Source: GCA-002050365 sp964237235 (GTDB lineage Bacteria > Acidobacteriota > Blastocatellia > Pyrinomonadales > Pyrinomonadaceae). From it: a DNA stretch of 64,000 nucleotides. This document shows, in pieces, positions 26,646 to 33,353 of this stretch (position 1 is its first letter; each line of letters starts with the position of its first letter). The translations under genes and the position numbers were made by a program. The stretch is from positions 1 to 64,000 of the forward strand of contig CAXSGY010000003.1 of NCBI GenBank assembly GCA_964237235.1, given 5' to 3'. Below the pieces are notes generated by a model. The model was given only the letters and a program-made list of their open reading frames with translations, was not told the origin of the DNA and ran no database searches.

Positions 26646-28000
26646 ATACGACCTTAGAAGCAACCGAAAATTTAAAAGCTGAATTAGATTTACTTCGCCC
26701 GCTAAATGCAGCCGCAGAACAGCGAATTATGCAAAAATTTCGTCTTGATTGGAATTACCACTCAAACAAACTTGAGGGGAATTCATATAGCTATGGCGAA
26801 ACGAGAATGCTAATCCTTTATGGTTTGACGGCAGGTGGTAAACCCATCAGAGACCACGAAGAAATTTCAGGACACAATGAGGCTATTGAATACATAGTTG
26901 ATATTGTAAAGGACAGCCAACCGTTAACCGAAGCATTTATAAGACATCTTCACAAACTTATATTAGTTAAACCTTATTATATTGATGCTGAAACACCTGA
27001 CGGAAAGCCTACAAAAAAACTTGTTAAAATCGGTGAGTATAAAACCGAACCGAATCACGTTAAAACTATTACAGGTGAATTATTTTACTTTACAGAACCT
27101 TTTGAAACTCCGATAAAAATGCGGGAGCTAATAGATTGGTATCGAGATGATAAAGAATTATCTAAAACCAATCCAATAATTCTTGCTGCAGAGTTTCATT
27201 ATAGATTCATTCGGATTCATCCATTTGATGACGGCAATGGCAGAATGGCAAGGCTGTTGATGAATTTTATTTTGATGCAAAACGGCTTTCCGCCTGTGAT
27301 TATAAAAAATGACGATAAGGAAAATTACATCGCTGTTTTGCGCCAAGCTGACAACGGTATTCTTGAACCTTTTATCATATACATCGCGCAAAATCTGCAA
27401 CGCTCGCTTGAAATAATGATTAAGGGTGCAAAAGGTGAAAACATTGAAGAGCCAGAGGATTTGGATAAGGAACTGGCATTACTCGAACAGAAATTAAAAA
27501 TTGCGAGCAGTAATTTTCCTGTTGAAGTTACTCGTAGTCAAGAAGCATTGCAAATTTTATTCGTTGAACTTTTACATCACACTATTAAAGAGTTCTATAA
27601 AACCGCTAAAAAATTTGACCGTTTTTATAAAAACACCTCTTTTTCAATAGCGGTATATGATGACAAAAATGGTATTTCATTTAGTTCCGCTGCCGATTTC
27701 CGTTCTATAAAGGATGTGTTACAAGATGAAACTACGGGAATCGGAGTGCATTATGGATATAATACGTTGGAAGCCTTTAAATTTGCCGATATAAAATACA
27801 GTAGTCATATTGACTTTCAGTTTAACAGTCTTGATTACTCAATAAGGGTAAGTTCACCTAATTTTCAACAAGAGATTCAAAAATCGTATTTAGAGCCTAG
27901 TATGGAAAACGAGCTAGAACCCCTTATTAAGGAATTATCTAAGGCGCATAAGGAATTCATTGAACAGCAAGTTCAAACTATGTATGAAAACCCTTTATAG
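26642..28000 (+). CDS. Fic family protein with N-terminal inhibitory motif
   Basis: 452 aa. The Fic core motif HPFDDGNGRMAR is complete at residues 193-204, so AMP (or another nucleotide) transfer to a hydroxyl of a target is expected. The N-terminal helix carries SNKLEGN at residues 41-47, the (S/T)xxxE(G/N) inhibitory motif with Glu45, placing it in the class with an intramolecular inhibitor. The C-terminal ~200 residues are helical and unrecognised. It is cotranscribed with the HNH gene and followed by an overlapping HTH_17 gene. AMPylating a host factor during infection or stress is the likely job; the target is unknown. Confidence 0.85.
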   Translation: MNTTLEATENLKAELDLLRPLNAAAEQRIMQKFRLDWNYHSNKLEGNSYSYGETRMLILYGLTAGGKPIRDHEEISGHNEAIEYIVDIVKDSQPLTEAFIRHLHKLILVKPYYIDAETPDGKPTKKLVKIGEYKTEPNHVKTITGELFYFTEPFETPIKMRELIDWYRDDKELSKTNPIILAAEFHYRFIRIHPFDDGNGRMARLLMNFILMQNGFPPVIIKNDDKENYIAVLRQADNGILEPFIIYIAQNLQRSLEIMIKGAKGENIEEPEDLDKELALLEQKLKIASSNFPVEVTRSQEALQILFVELLHHTIKEFYKTAKKFDRFYKNTSFSIAVYDDKNGISFSSAADFRSIKDVLQDETTGIGVHYGYNTLEAFKFADIKYSSHIDFQFNSLDYSIRVSSPNFQQEIQKSYLEPSMENELEPLIKELSKAHKEFIEQQVQTMYENPL

Positions 28001-28211
28001 TTGCCATATTGCCTATGATTTTGACTACGGTTTAATAACGACATCTGAAGCCGCGGAAATTTTAGGCGTGAGTTTGCGGCGTGTGCGAGCTTTGATTGAA
28101 GATGGTCGTTTGCCATCTCAACAAATCGGGCGCGAGCATTTGATTATAAAGTCAGACCTTGAACTTGTCCGCGAACGCAGAACAGGCAGACCGCCGAAAG
28201 TGAAAGAATAA
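27984..28211 (+). CDS. HTH_17/excisionase-like DNA-binding protein
   Basis: 75 aa from the ATG at 27984; a TTG at 27960 is the alternative. It overlaps the end of the Fic gene by 17 bp. The core LITTSEAAEILGVSLRRVRALIEDGRLPSQQIG is a winged-helix MerR/excisionase-type HTH, ending in RRTGRPPKVKE. The final 22 nt before its stop region recur exactly at 33318-33339 in cassette B. It may regulate the cassette or act as an excisionase. Confidence 0.75.
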   Translation: MKTLYSCHIAYDFDYGLITTSEAAEILGVSLRRVRALIEDGRLPSQQIGREHLIIKSDLELVRERRTGRPPKVKE

Positions 28212-28309
28212 GTAGTATCTTATATCGTTGTTATTTGTGTCATAAACGACCCGATACTGTTGCCGAATTCAACATAGCCTTTACTATCTTGTCTGAAACG
28301 AGGTGCATT

Positions 28310-29764
28310 ATGAATAAATTACCGATTCGATTATTGGGAGTTTTGTTGACTCTCGCATTTTTTGTTTTTCAGGGACGGGCGGCGATCAGACGCGTTGACA
28401 TACTAACCGATGAGGAAAATAGAAACATCTGTAGGGACGCAACGTTCGGCGATTGCTCGTTGCGCGGAGCGATTCAGGGCGCGACGGCGGGCGATACGAT
28501 TGACTTCTCGTTTATGTTTGATTCTCCGCAGACGATTACGATCAATACATCGGCTCTGACTATCGACAAAAATCTGACGATTACCGGCAAAGGAGCGCGG
28601 CTTTTAACCGTCCAGCACGATGGCAGGTTTCAGAACCTTTTCGCAATATTTCGCATTACAAACGGCGCGACGGTGAGAATCTCGGGGATGACCCTTACCA
28701 AAGGCACTGTTGGCGGCATTTATAATAATAACGGCACGGTCACGCTTGACGGGATGAACATCCTGGAAAATTCGAGCTTCAGCGGCGGCGGTATTACTAA
28801 CCGCGGAACGATGACGGTTCTCAACTCGCTCGTCAGCGGCAATACCGCCGCTTTCGGCGCGGGTATTTATAATGACGGTGGGACGATGAGTATCGCCAAT
28901 ACGACCATCGCCAACAATACCGGCACTGGCGGTGGGAGTTATTTTACTGCGGCGGGCATTGACAATAATGCAGGCGCATTGAATCTGAATAATGTAACTA
29001 TTATCGGCAATATAAACAAAAGCACAAACCAGACCGCTGCCGGCGGCTTGTATACCGCTAACGGCACGGTCAATATCCGAAATACCCTGATTAGCGAGAA
29101 CACGGCGATGAGCAGCCCGAATGAAGATGTGAGCGGCACTTTCATCTCCAACGGCAACAATCTGGTCAGAGACACGACCGGCAGCACAGGCTTTAATCAG
29201 CCGACCGACATCACGAATGTTCAGGACGGCGGACTTGCCGCGCTGCAAGACAACGGCGGCGGCACGGACACTAGATTGCCGACGATGAACAGTTTAGCGG
29301 TGAACGCCGGAAACAACTGCGTCGTTGATTTGTCGTGCGGTGTGAACAATCCGCCCGTTGCTTTAACAACCGATCAACGCGGCGCAGGCTTCCCTCGACG
29401 AAGCGGTGTGGCGGTGGACATCGGCGCGGCGGAAGCGGCAGCACCGACGGCGGCAGGCACGACGGCTGGCGGACGAGTCACCGAATCGAACGGTCGCGGT
29501 ATTTATCGGATTTTGATTACGCTCACGGATTCGCAGGGCAATCAACGACAGGTTTACACAAATCAGCAAGGCTATTACAGCTTTGAAGATGTCGCTGGCG
29601 GGCAGGTTTATATCTTTTCCGCCTTTCATCGTCGTTATCAGTTCGAGCAGCCGACGCAAGTGCAGTTTATCGGCGAAGAAGAAACAGGGATAAATTTCAT
29701 CGGCTCGCCGTCCAGCATTTTCCGTTTCGATATTTGGAATCTGCCGACGAAACGGATTGAATAA
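28310..29764 (+). CDS. Secreted beta-helix protein with C-terminal carboxypeptidase-like repeat domain
   Basis: I start at the ATG at 28310, preceded by GAGGTG, because the signal peptide (LLGVLLTLAFFVFQGRA) begins there. A CSLRGAI motif follows, then many short Gly/Asn/Thr-rich beta turns (GGIYNNNGTVTL, GGGITNRGTMTV, GAGIYNDGGTMSI), i.e. a right-handed parallel beta helix. It ends near VDIGAAE. The last ~100 residues form a CarboxypepD_reg-like domain (GGRVTESNGRGIYRILITL ... GYYSFEDV). Such proteins are surface or secreted adhesin-like proteins frequent in Acidobacteriota. It is host-like cargo of higher GC than the Fic genes beside it. Confidence 0.7.
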   Translation: MNKLPIRLLGVLLTLAFFVFQGRAAIRRVDILTDEENRNICRDATFGDCSLRGAIQGATAGDTIDFSFMFDSPQTITINTSALTIDKNLTITGKGARLLTVQHDGRFQNLFAIFRITNGATVRISGMTLTKGTVGGIYNNNGTVTLDGMNILENSSFSGGGITNRGTMTVLNSLVSGNTAAFGAGIYNDGGTMSIANTTIANNTGTGGGSYFTAAGIDNNAGALNLNNVTIIGNINKSTNQTAAGGLYTANGTVNIRNTLISENTAMSSPNEDVSGTFISNGNNLVRDTTGSTGFNQPTDITNVQDGGLAALQDNGGGTDTRLPTMNSLAVNAGNNCVVDLSCGVNNPPVALTTDQRGAGFPRRSGVAVDIGAAEAAAPTAAGTTAGGRVTESNGRGIYRILITLTDSQGNQRQVYTNQQGYYSFEDVAGGQVYIFSAFHRRYQFEQPTQVQFIGEEETGINFIGSPSSIFRFDIWNLPTKRIE

Positions 29765-29815
29765 ATTTGACCTTTTGATACTTTTGATACTGCCCTAACC
29801 GGCGTATTTCTAAAA

Positions 29816-29989
29816 ATGCTAATCAACGGCGAAAGATTATTTTTAGCGAAAGCCAATGCCCGCATCGAGCGCGACGAATGGAATGCGGTGCAAGGTAAAA
29901 TCCGCGCCGAGCGAGTCAGGCGAACAGACAGAGCGATTATCATCATCGGCGTTTTGTGCGCTCTGTTCGCCGTTGCCGCACAGTTTTGA
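29816..29989 (+). CDS. 57-aa single-TM protein, copy 1
   Basis: Read from the sequence: ATG at 29816, TGA at 29987-29989. A charged amphipathic N-terminal half (ANARIERDEWNAVQGKI) is followed by one membrane helix ending CALFAVAAQF. A protein of identical length and the same ending pattern (CALYAVAAQI) is encoded at 30499-30672. The two flank an AlpA-like gene. Both may be phage small membrane proteins (for example holin- or spanin-sized), but the function is unproven. Confidence 0.6.
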   Translation: MLINGERLFLAKANARIERDEWNAVQGKIRAERVRRTDRAIIIIGVLCALFAVAAQF

Positions 29990-30066
29990 GATTTGAGAAG
30001 CCCGGAGCTTTTGTCCCAGCGAGGGACAAAAATCAAAGTGCGGAATCCGCATCTTGAAATTAGTTT

Positions 30067-30205
30067 CGTCAGCTTTTGTCAGTGGTCAATTCAGATATAT
30101 TTCTAAAAATTAAAATTTTTTTGATGCCACCTTGACCGGTGAATTCCCGAAAAGCAGTTTTGTCAGCTTTTGTCAGTTGCGAATTGAGAGATTGTTCTAA
30201 AAATT
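30067..30205. repeat. Imperfect direct repeats with TTTGTCAG words
   Basis: The word GTCAGCTTTTGTCAGT occurs at 30068-30083 and 30162-30177. Each copy is followed ~22 nt later by TTCTAAAAAT, so a unit of about 45 bp is repeated 94 bp apart. A diverged third unit (TTTTGATACTTTTGATACT ... TTTCTAAAAAT) precedes the gene at 29816. Two of the three units stand directly before start codons, suggesting repeated promoter/operator units. Confidence 0.55.
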
Positions 30206-30208
30206 TAG

Positions 30209-30493
30209 ATGGGCAAATTAATTTATAGAAAGCGCGATGTAATGGAGTATTTCCAAATCTCGAAATACAAATTACAGCAACTGCTCGAGGACGGAATTAT
30301 GCCGCCGCCGATCAAAGAGCCGAACCGCCACGCTTTTTGGCTCGACCGGCATTTGCGAACAGCCGAAAAGCGCATCAACGAGCGCGACAATCCACCGGTT
30401 GAATTGATACCGACCGGACGCAAGGAACGAAAGATTAGAAAAAGCGTTAGCAACCAAATTCGCGCTTACCACGGCTTACCGTTGATTCCATAA
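30209..30493 (+). CDS. AlpA/MerR-like HTH protein, 94 aa
   Basis: The N-terminal YRKRDVMEYFQISKYKLQQLLEDGIMPPPI is an AlpA-type winged HTH with a following strand. The C-terminal half is highly basic (GRKERKIRKSV). No Shine-Dalgarno is seen. The gene follows directional repeats by 4 bp and is itself followed, 5 bp later, by a 57-aa membrane protein gene. AlpA-like proteins often regulate excision or integrase expression of integrated elements. That is the most likely role here. Confidence 0.65.
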   Translation: MGKLIYRKRDVMEYFQISKYKLQQLLEDGIMPPPIKEPNRHAFWLDRHLRTAEKRINERDNPPVELIPTGRKERKIRKSVSNQIRAYHGLPLIP

Positions 30494-30498
30494 AAATT

Positions 30499-30672
30499 AT
30501 GCCGGTTAGAGACATCGAAAATCATCTTGAACGCTGCGACGCGCGGATCGAAAGATTTGAACGGCTCGAGGCTCTGCGCGAAAGAAACCGACTGATTCGA
30601 TTGGTCATTAGATTAAACGTCGCTATGTTCGCCATTCTGTGCGCTCTGTATGCCGTCGCCGCGCAGATTTGA
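30499..30672 (+). CDS. 57-aa single-TM protein, copy 2
   Basis: Read from the sequence: ATG at 30499, TGA at 30670-30672. The N-terminus is rich in Arg and Glu (CDARIERFERLEALRERN). The C-terminal membrane helix ends AILCALYAVAAQI. It is a paralogue of the gene at 29816-29989, sharing the DARIER/NARIER start and the CAL-AVAAQ end. It sits 5 bp after the AlpA-like gene and is probably cotranscribed with it. Confidence 0.6.
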   Translation: MPVRDIENHLERCDARIERFERLEALRERNRLIRLVIRLNVAMFAILCALYAVAAQI

Positions 30673-30747
30673 GAAAATGGAAACTATGAAAAATATGAAA
30701 ATGATGAAGCTGGAAAAAACATTTTCTCCGGCTTGAAAAGATTCGTA

Positions 30748-30788
30748 AAACGAGAAAAGCCCTCGGCTACTACCGAAGGCTCTCGTTT
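30748..30788. terminator. Long imperfect hairpin, probable terminator
   Basis: A stem starting AAACGAG (30748-30754) and ending CTCGTTT (30782-30788), with further pairing inside (GCC-CGG / CCG-GGC), encloses a small loop. It lies after the AlpA and 57-aa genes and before the leftward HNH gene, so it can serve both directions. The rest of 30673-30981 is AT-rich with no gene I can support. Confidence 0.6.
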
Positions 30789-30981
30789 CAGCTATTTGAT
30801 AACTGAATATGTTAATTAAGCAAAAGCAGCCTAGCAAATTTTGCCGGATTGTTTCAATCTGAAAAAGAGGCTTGAGAAATCTAATTTCTCCGCAAAATGG
30901 CTACATTTTTAGATACAGTCAATTTAAAAGCGTTTATTTTGTCGCTGTAAACTATTGCTTTCAAGGAACTTAAAGCAATCA

Positions 30982-31401
30982 TCATAAAATTATTTTATGA
31001 TAGTTTCCATAATTTAATGAATTATTTTTCTTTTGATTACATTTCAAGCAAGCGATTCGAGCATTAGAAGGGCAATGCCAACCGCCGCGAGAAAGTGGAA
31101 TAACGTGGTCAATCGTTGCGGATTTGAAAGTCAGAAGCAGACCGCACAAGTAACAGTTCAGACCGTCGCGGTTGACGATTTCACGTTTAGTGAACGGAAT
31201 GACGATTGAGCAGTTCAATTTTCGCGCTCTGTTCGCCATTCGGTTTCGTTCTCTAATCTCAGGACTTAGCTTTTTCCAAAACCTTTCAAACGGCTTTGAA
31301 ACCGCTCGACAGGCGCGGCATCGTTCGAAGATAACGCCGCGCCTGATGAACATTTGCAAAGGCTTTTCGAGCCGGCAATTTTTACAAATCAAAGTTTTCA
31401 T
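30982..31401 (-). CDS. HNH endonuclease, 139 aa
   Basis: The N-terminus has a small CKNCRLEKPLQMF ... CRACRA Zn-binding module. It is followed by the HNH core: CYLCG, TIDHVIPLSRGGWHCPSN, CLKCNQKK. This is the form often found near phage packaging genes or in mobile elements. It is the last of three coupled leftward genes in cassette B, with its ATG overlapping the upstream stop (ATGA). It is AT-rich at the 3' end. It may nick DNA in replication or packaging, or act as a toxin-like nuclease. Confidence 0.8.
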   Translation of the reverse strand: MKTLICKNCRLEKPLQMFIRRGVIFERCRACRAVSKPFERFWKKLSPEIRERNRMANRARKLNCSIVIPFTKREIVNRDGLNCYLCGLLLTFKSATIDHVIPLSRGGWHCPSNARIACLKCNQKKNNSLNYGNYHKIIL

Positions 31402-31541
31402 CGTTTTTTCGGCGGAACGAATAGTTTTTTCGCCCGCTCGAAATTGCCTTTAGCTTCTTTTTTGGCTTCGCATAAAGCGCAGGGTTTGACGGGTTTTTCA
31501 AAGCGATGCCGGAAACATTTGTCGTCGGTCGGTCGGCTCAT
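31398..31541 (-). CDS. 47-aa Cys/His protein
   Basis: Too short for routine calling but well supported. It has ATGA overlaps at both ends: with the stop of the 98-aa gene at 31538-31541 and with the start of the HNH gene at 31398-31401. The product is very basic with a C-x2-H followed by a C-x2-C motif (CFRHRFEKPVKPCALC), a possible Zn site. It probably acts together with the HNH protein encoded next. Confidence 0.65.
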   Translation of the reverse strand: MSRPTDDKCFRHRFEKPVKPCALCEAKKEAKGNFERAKKLFVPPKKR

Positions 31542-31834
31542 TCGTTTTCCTTCATCGCTTCCAAATCCCGAACGATCTCCGCTTGATGATTTTCGAGCAT
31601 TTCATAAAAATCGGTTCGGCTCGTTTTAGGAACATCAGCGGATTGAACTAATGCTTTAAGAAAATCTCCGACCGATAAAACAAATGTTTTTATATCTTCA
31701 TCTGTTTGAGTTGCCGCGAACTCGGTAAATAAATCGAATGCCTTTTTCTGTTTTGCAGGCGGTAGTTTTTTTAATTTTGTTGCCATTTCTTGAATTTCTT
31801 GGATTTCTTCTTCGTTTAGGTATATATTTGTCAT
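31538..31834 (-). CDS. Hypothetical protein, 98 aa
   Basis: Acidic and helical, probably coiled coil at the N-terminus (LNEEEIQEIQEMATKLKKL) and C-terminus (YEMLENHQAEIVRDLEAM). No family is recognised. It starts 41 bp after the hairpin that follows the cassette B Zn-ribbon gene, exactly as the first operon gene does in cassette A. It is coupled by ATGA to the 47-aa gene. Confidence 0.6.
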   Translation of the reverse strand: MTNIYLNEEEIQEIQEMATKLKKLPPAKQKKAFDLFTEFAATQTDEDIKTFVLSVGDFLKALVQSADVPKTSRTDFYEMLENHQAEIVRDLEAMKENE

Positions 31835-31874
31835 TGGCTACACACTCCTTAATCGCTATGGTTTTGGGGTTAAG

Positions 31875-31910
31875 AAGGGCTTAGGATTGTTAGCGCAAAC
31901 CTAAGCCCTT
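31875..31910 (-). terminator. Strong hairpin between Zn-ribbon gene and HNH operon
   Basis: A perfect 11-bp stem (31875-31885 with 31900-31910, AAGGGCTTAGG) and a 14-nt loop. It occupies the same place as the hairpin at 25651-25683 in cassette A: right after the Zn-ribbon stop and before the leftward operon. It can act as terminator or attenuator, and its T-rich flank (CGTTTT) also suits rightward reading. Confidence 0.75.
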
Positions 31911-31914
31911 CGTT

Positions 31915-32115
31915 TTAGAAACAGTTCGGACAGAATTCCGCCAAACCTCGGTCGAAAGTCCAGCCGCGTCGTTTTAACTCCGCATCAGTGCCTTCATCCT
32001 GGCTGCCGCAGATGTCGCAATAAACTTCGCGTTTTTGCTCGAAAGTCGTAATGGTGAACGGCAGATTTTGAACCTTTAAATTTTCCGTCGTGATCGTTGT
32101 CGTTTGAATTTGCAT
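31915..32115 (-). CDS. Small Zn-ribbon protein, cassette B
   Basis: 66 aa, with GAGG before the ATG. CDICGSQ and FCPNC provide the two CxxC pairs, and the N-terminus is a Thr/Gln-rich tail. Roughly half of its residues match the cassette A protein at 25691-25891. It is divergently transcribed from an HTH gene across a 144-bp region with three operator-like sites. As in cassette A, a strong hairpin and a small operon follow. A role in transcription control, such as antitermination, would fit the conserved layout but is only a hypothesis. Confidence 0.7.
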   Translation of the reverse strand: MQIQTTTITTENLKVQNLPFTITTFEQKREVYCDICGSQDEGTDAELKRRGWTFDRGLAEFCPNCF

Positions 32116-32163
32116 TTTATTTACCTCGTTTTTTTTTATTCGTTAATTACTTAACTGGATATA

Positions 32164-32253
32164 TCTTATACCCTACAAGAATAAAAAGCAAGATAATTCT
32201 TTTACCCTATAAGAATTTATTTTCTTGATAATTCTTTTAGCCTGTTATATTAT
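32164..32253. promoter_or_regulatory. Divergent promoter with three operator-like sites, cassette B
   Basis: A rightward promoter: TTGATA at 32225-32230, a 17-bp spacer, TATTAT at 32248-32253. Three 17-bp sites of the form TCTT-T/A-TA, CCC, TATAAGA occur at 32164-32180, 32198-32214 and 32233-32249, spaced 34-35 bp apart. The middle site is nearly palindromic, and the right one fills the promoter spacer. The -10 ends 6 nt before the GTG start at 32260, predicting a leaderless mRNA. The sequence of the sites differs wholly from cassette A, but the arrangement is the same. Confidence 0.7.
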
Positions 32254-32259
32254 TTTTGC

Positions 32260-32532
32260 GTGAAGGAAAAATATCTCAAAGCATCGGAAATTGCCAAAAA
32301 ATACAACGTCAGCGCGGTTTCCGTGAAGTCTTGGATTAAAGCCGGTTTGTTTCCAAACGCTAAATTTGAAGAAAACATTGTCGGCAGTCTTTGGCTTATT
32401 CCTGAAAGTGATTTGCAGAATTTTGCAAAACCGGAACGCGGCAGACCACGCAAAAGCCCTGAAAAGGTCAATGAAGAAGCTAAACCAAAAGCGGATAAAC
32501 TATCGAAAGTGAAAGGTGAAAAAAATAAATAA
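32260..32532 (+). CDS. HTH_17-type regulator, cassette B
   Basis: 90 aa from a GTG. The N-terminal YLKASEIAKKYNVSAVSVKSWIKAGLFPNAKF is an excisionase/MerR-type HTH, followed by a strand (GSLWLIPESDL) and a long basic tail with RGRPRKSPEKV and KVKGEKNK. No Shine-Dalgarno is present; the predicted transcript begins at or beside the GTG. It probably binds the TCTT-TA-CCC-TATAAGA sites in front of it. Its last 15 nt before the end recur at 33330-33344, bracketing the next gene. Confidence 0.75.
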   Translation: MKEKYLKASEIAKKYNVSAVSVKSWIKAGLFPNAKFEENIVGSLWLIPESDLQNFAKPERGRPRKSPEKVNEEAKPKADKLSKVKGEKNK

Positions 32533-32537
32533 AACTT

Positions 32538-33308
32538 GTGAATCAAGACATTTTTACAGCACAGATAATTGGAGTGTTTCTTGCTGAAACGGTGAAGAAT
32601 ATTGCGAAAGGCTCAGCCAATATCGTGTATGAAAACTTTCATTTATTTTTCGACAATGAAATTACAGCACTTAGTTTGAGCGATTCAATAAATGCTGGAG
32701 AAATCACCAAACGGCTTGAACTCCAGCCGCAAATACTTGAAAAAGTTCAGCGCAAACTAATGTCTCATCCGACGCTAGCCGAAGAAATTTCAAAGGTAAT
32801 TAAAGAAGAGACAGGGCAAAGTTTCACTACTATTAATATCTCAAGCCGTAACCAAAAAGGTGGGCAAACGGCTCACACGATAATTAATAATTCTTTGCCG
32901 ATACAGCCTTTAAGAAAAGTCAAGATTGACATCAACCATTTCCTTGAGAAATGCTTTGATGAGCTTGAAATGTATAGGCTTGAGATCGTTATGACTAATG
33001 AGTCGGAAAAACCGATTTCAAATTACAGATTTGAAATCGGAATCCCTAGAGCCTTTTTGAATGACTCAACTATTATAAACTTTGAGAATTTGGATAAAAG
33101 AACAGAAGAGTACAGATTCTTTCGAGTAACGTCTGAGAATTATAAAAATCAGCCTTTATATTTTGATGATAAACGAATAATTTTTAGTCCGAATTATTAT
33201 TACACGGGAATTTTATCTTACAGCGAAATCTTGAAATGTAAGGTTTATATTGACGATAAAATGATTAAAGATATTGAAAAACCGATGAGAGAATTGGTAA
33301 ATAGATAA
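32538..33308 (+). CDS. GGQTAH-motif protein, 256 aa, cassette B
   Basis: Unrecognised family. Residues ~1-95 are helical with HPTLAEEISKVIKEETGQS. Residues 104-116 hold the motif NQKGGQTAHTIIN. The C-terminal ~130 residues look beta-rich (EMYRLEIVMTNESEKPISNYRFEIGIPRAF), like an immunoglobulin-type sandwich. The same NQ-x-GGQTAH-x-I-x-N motif occurs in the next protein, at residues 113-125. Genes in this position may form a sensor or adaptor for the ATPase downstream. The gene starts with GTG 6 bp after the HTH gene and is bracketed by two copies of the HTH gene tail, suggesting insertion as a unit. AT-rich. Confidence 0.6.
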   Translation: MNQDIFTAQIIGVFLAETVKNIAKGSANIVYENFHLFFDNEITALSLSDSINAGEITKRLELQPQILEKVQRKLMSHPTLAEEISKVIKEETGQSFTTINISSRNQKGGQTAHTIINNSLPIQPLRKVKIDINHFLEKCFDELEMYRLEIVMTNESEKPISNYRFEIGIPRAFLNDSTIINFENLDKRTEEYRFFRVTSENYKNQPLYFDDKRIIFSPNYYYTGILSYSEILKCKVYIDDKMIKDIEKPMRELVNR

Positions 33309-33353
33309 GTTGAAAAAGGCAGACCGCCGAAAGTGAAAGGTGAAGATAAATGA
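33309..33353 (+). pseudogene. Remnant of an HTH_17 gene 3' end
   Basis: After the stop of the preceding gene the sequence reads, in the same frame, GRPPKVKGEDK and a TGA at 33351-33353. This is the conserved tail of the HTH_17 proteins. Twenty-two nucleotides (33318-33339) are identical to 28185-28206 in the HTH gene of cassette A. Fifteen nucleotides (33330-33344) equal 32506-32520 in the cassette B HTH gene. No HTH body precedes it. It also supplies the AGGTGA ribosome site of the next gene. Confidence 0.7.

Noticed and set aside
28604..29248. Leftward 214-aa ORF opposite the beta-helix gene
   Set aside because: Shadow of a repetitive coding sequence; the forward frame has a signal peptide and clear beta-helix motifs.
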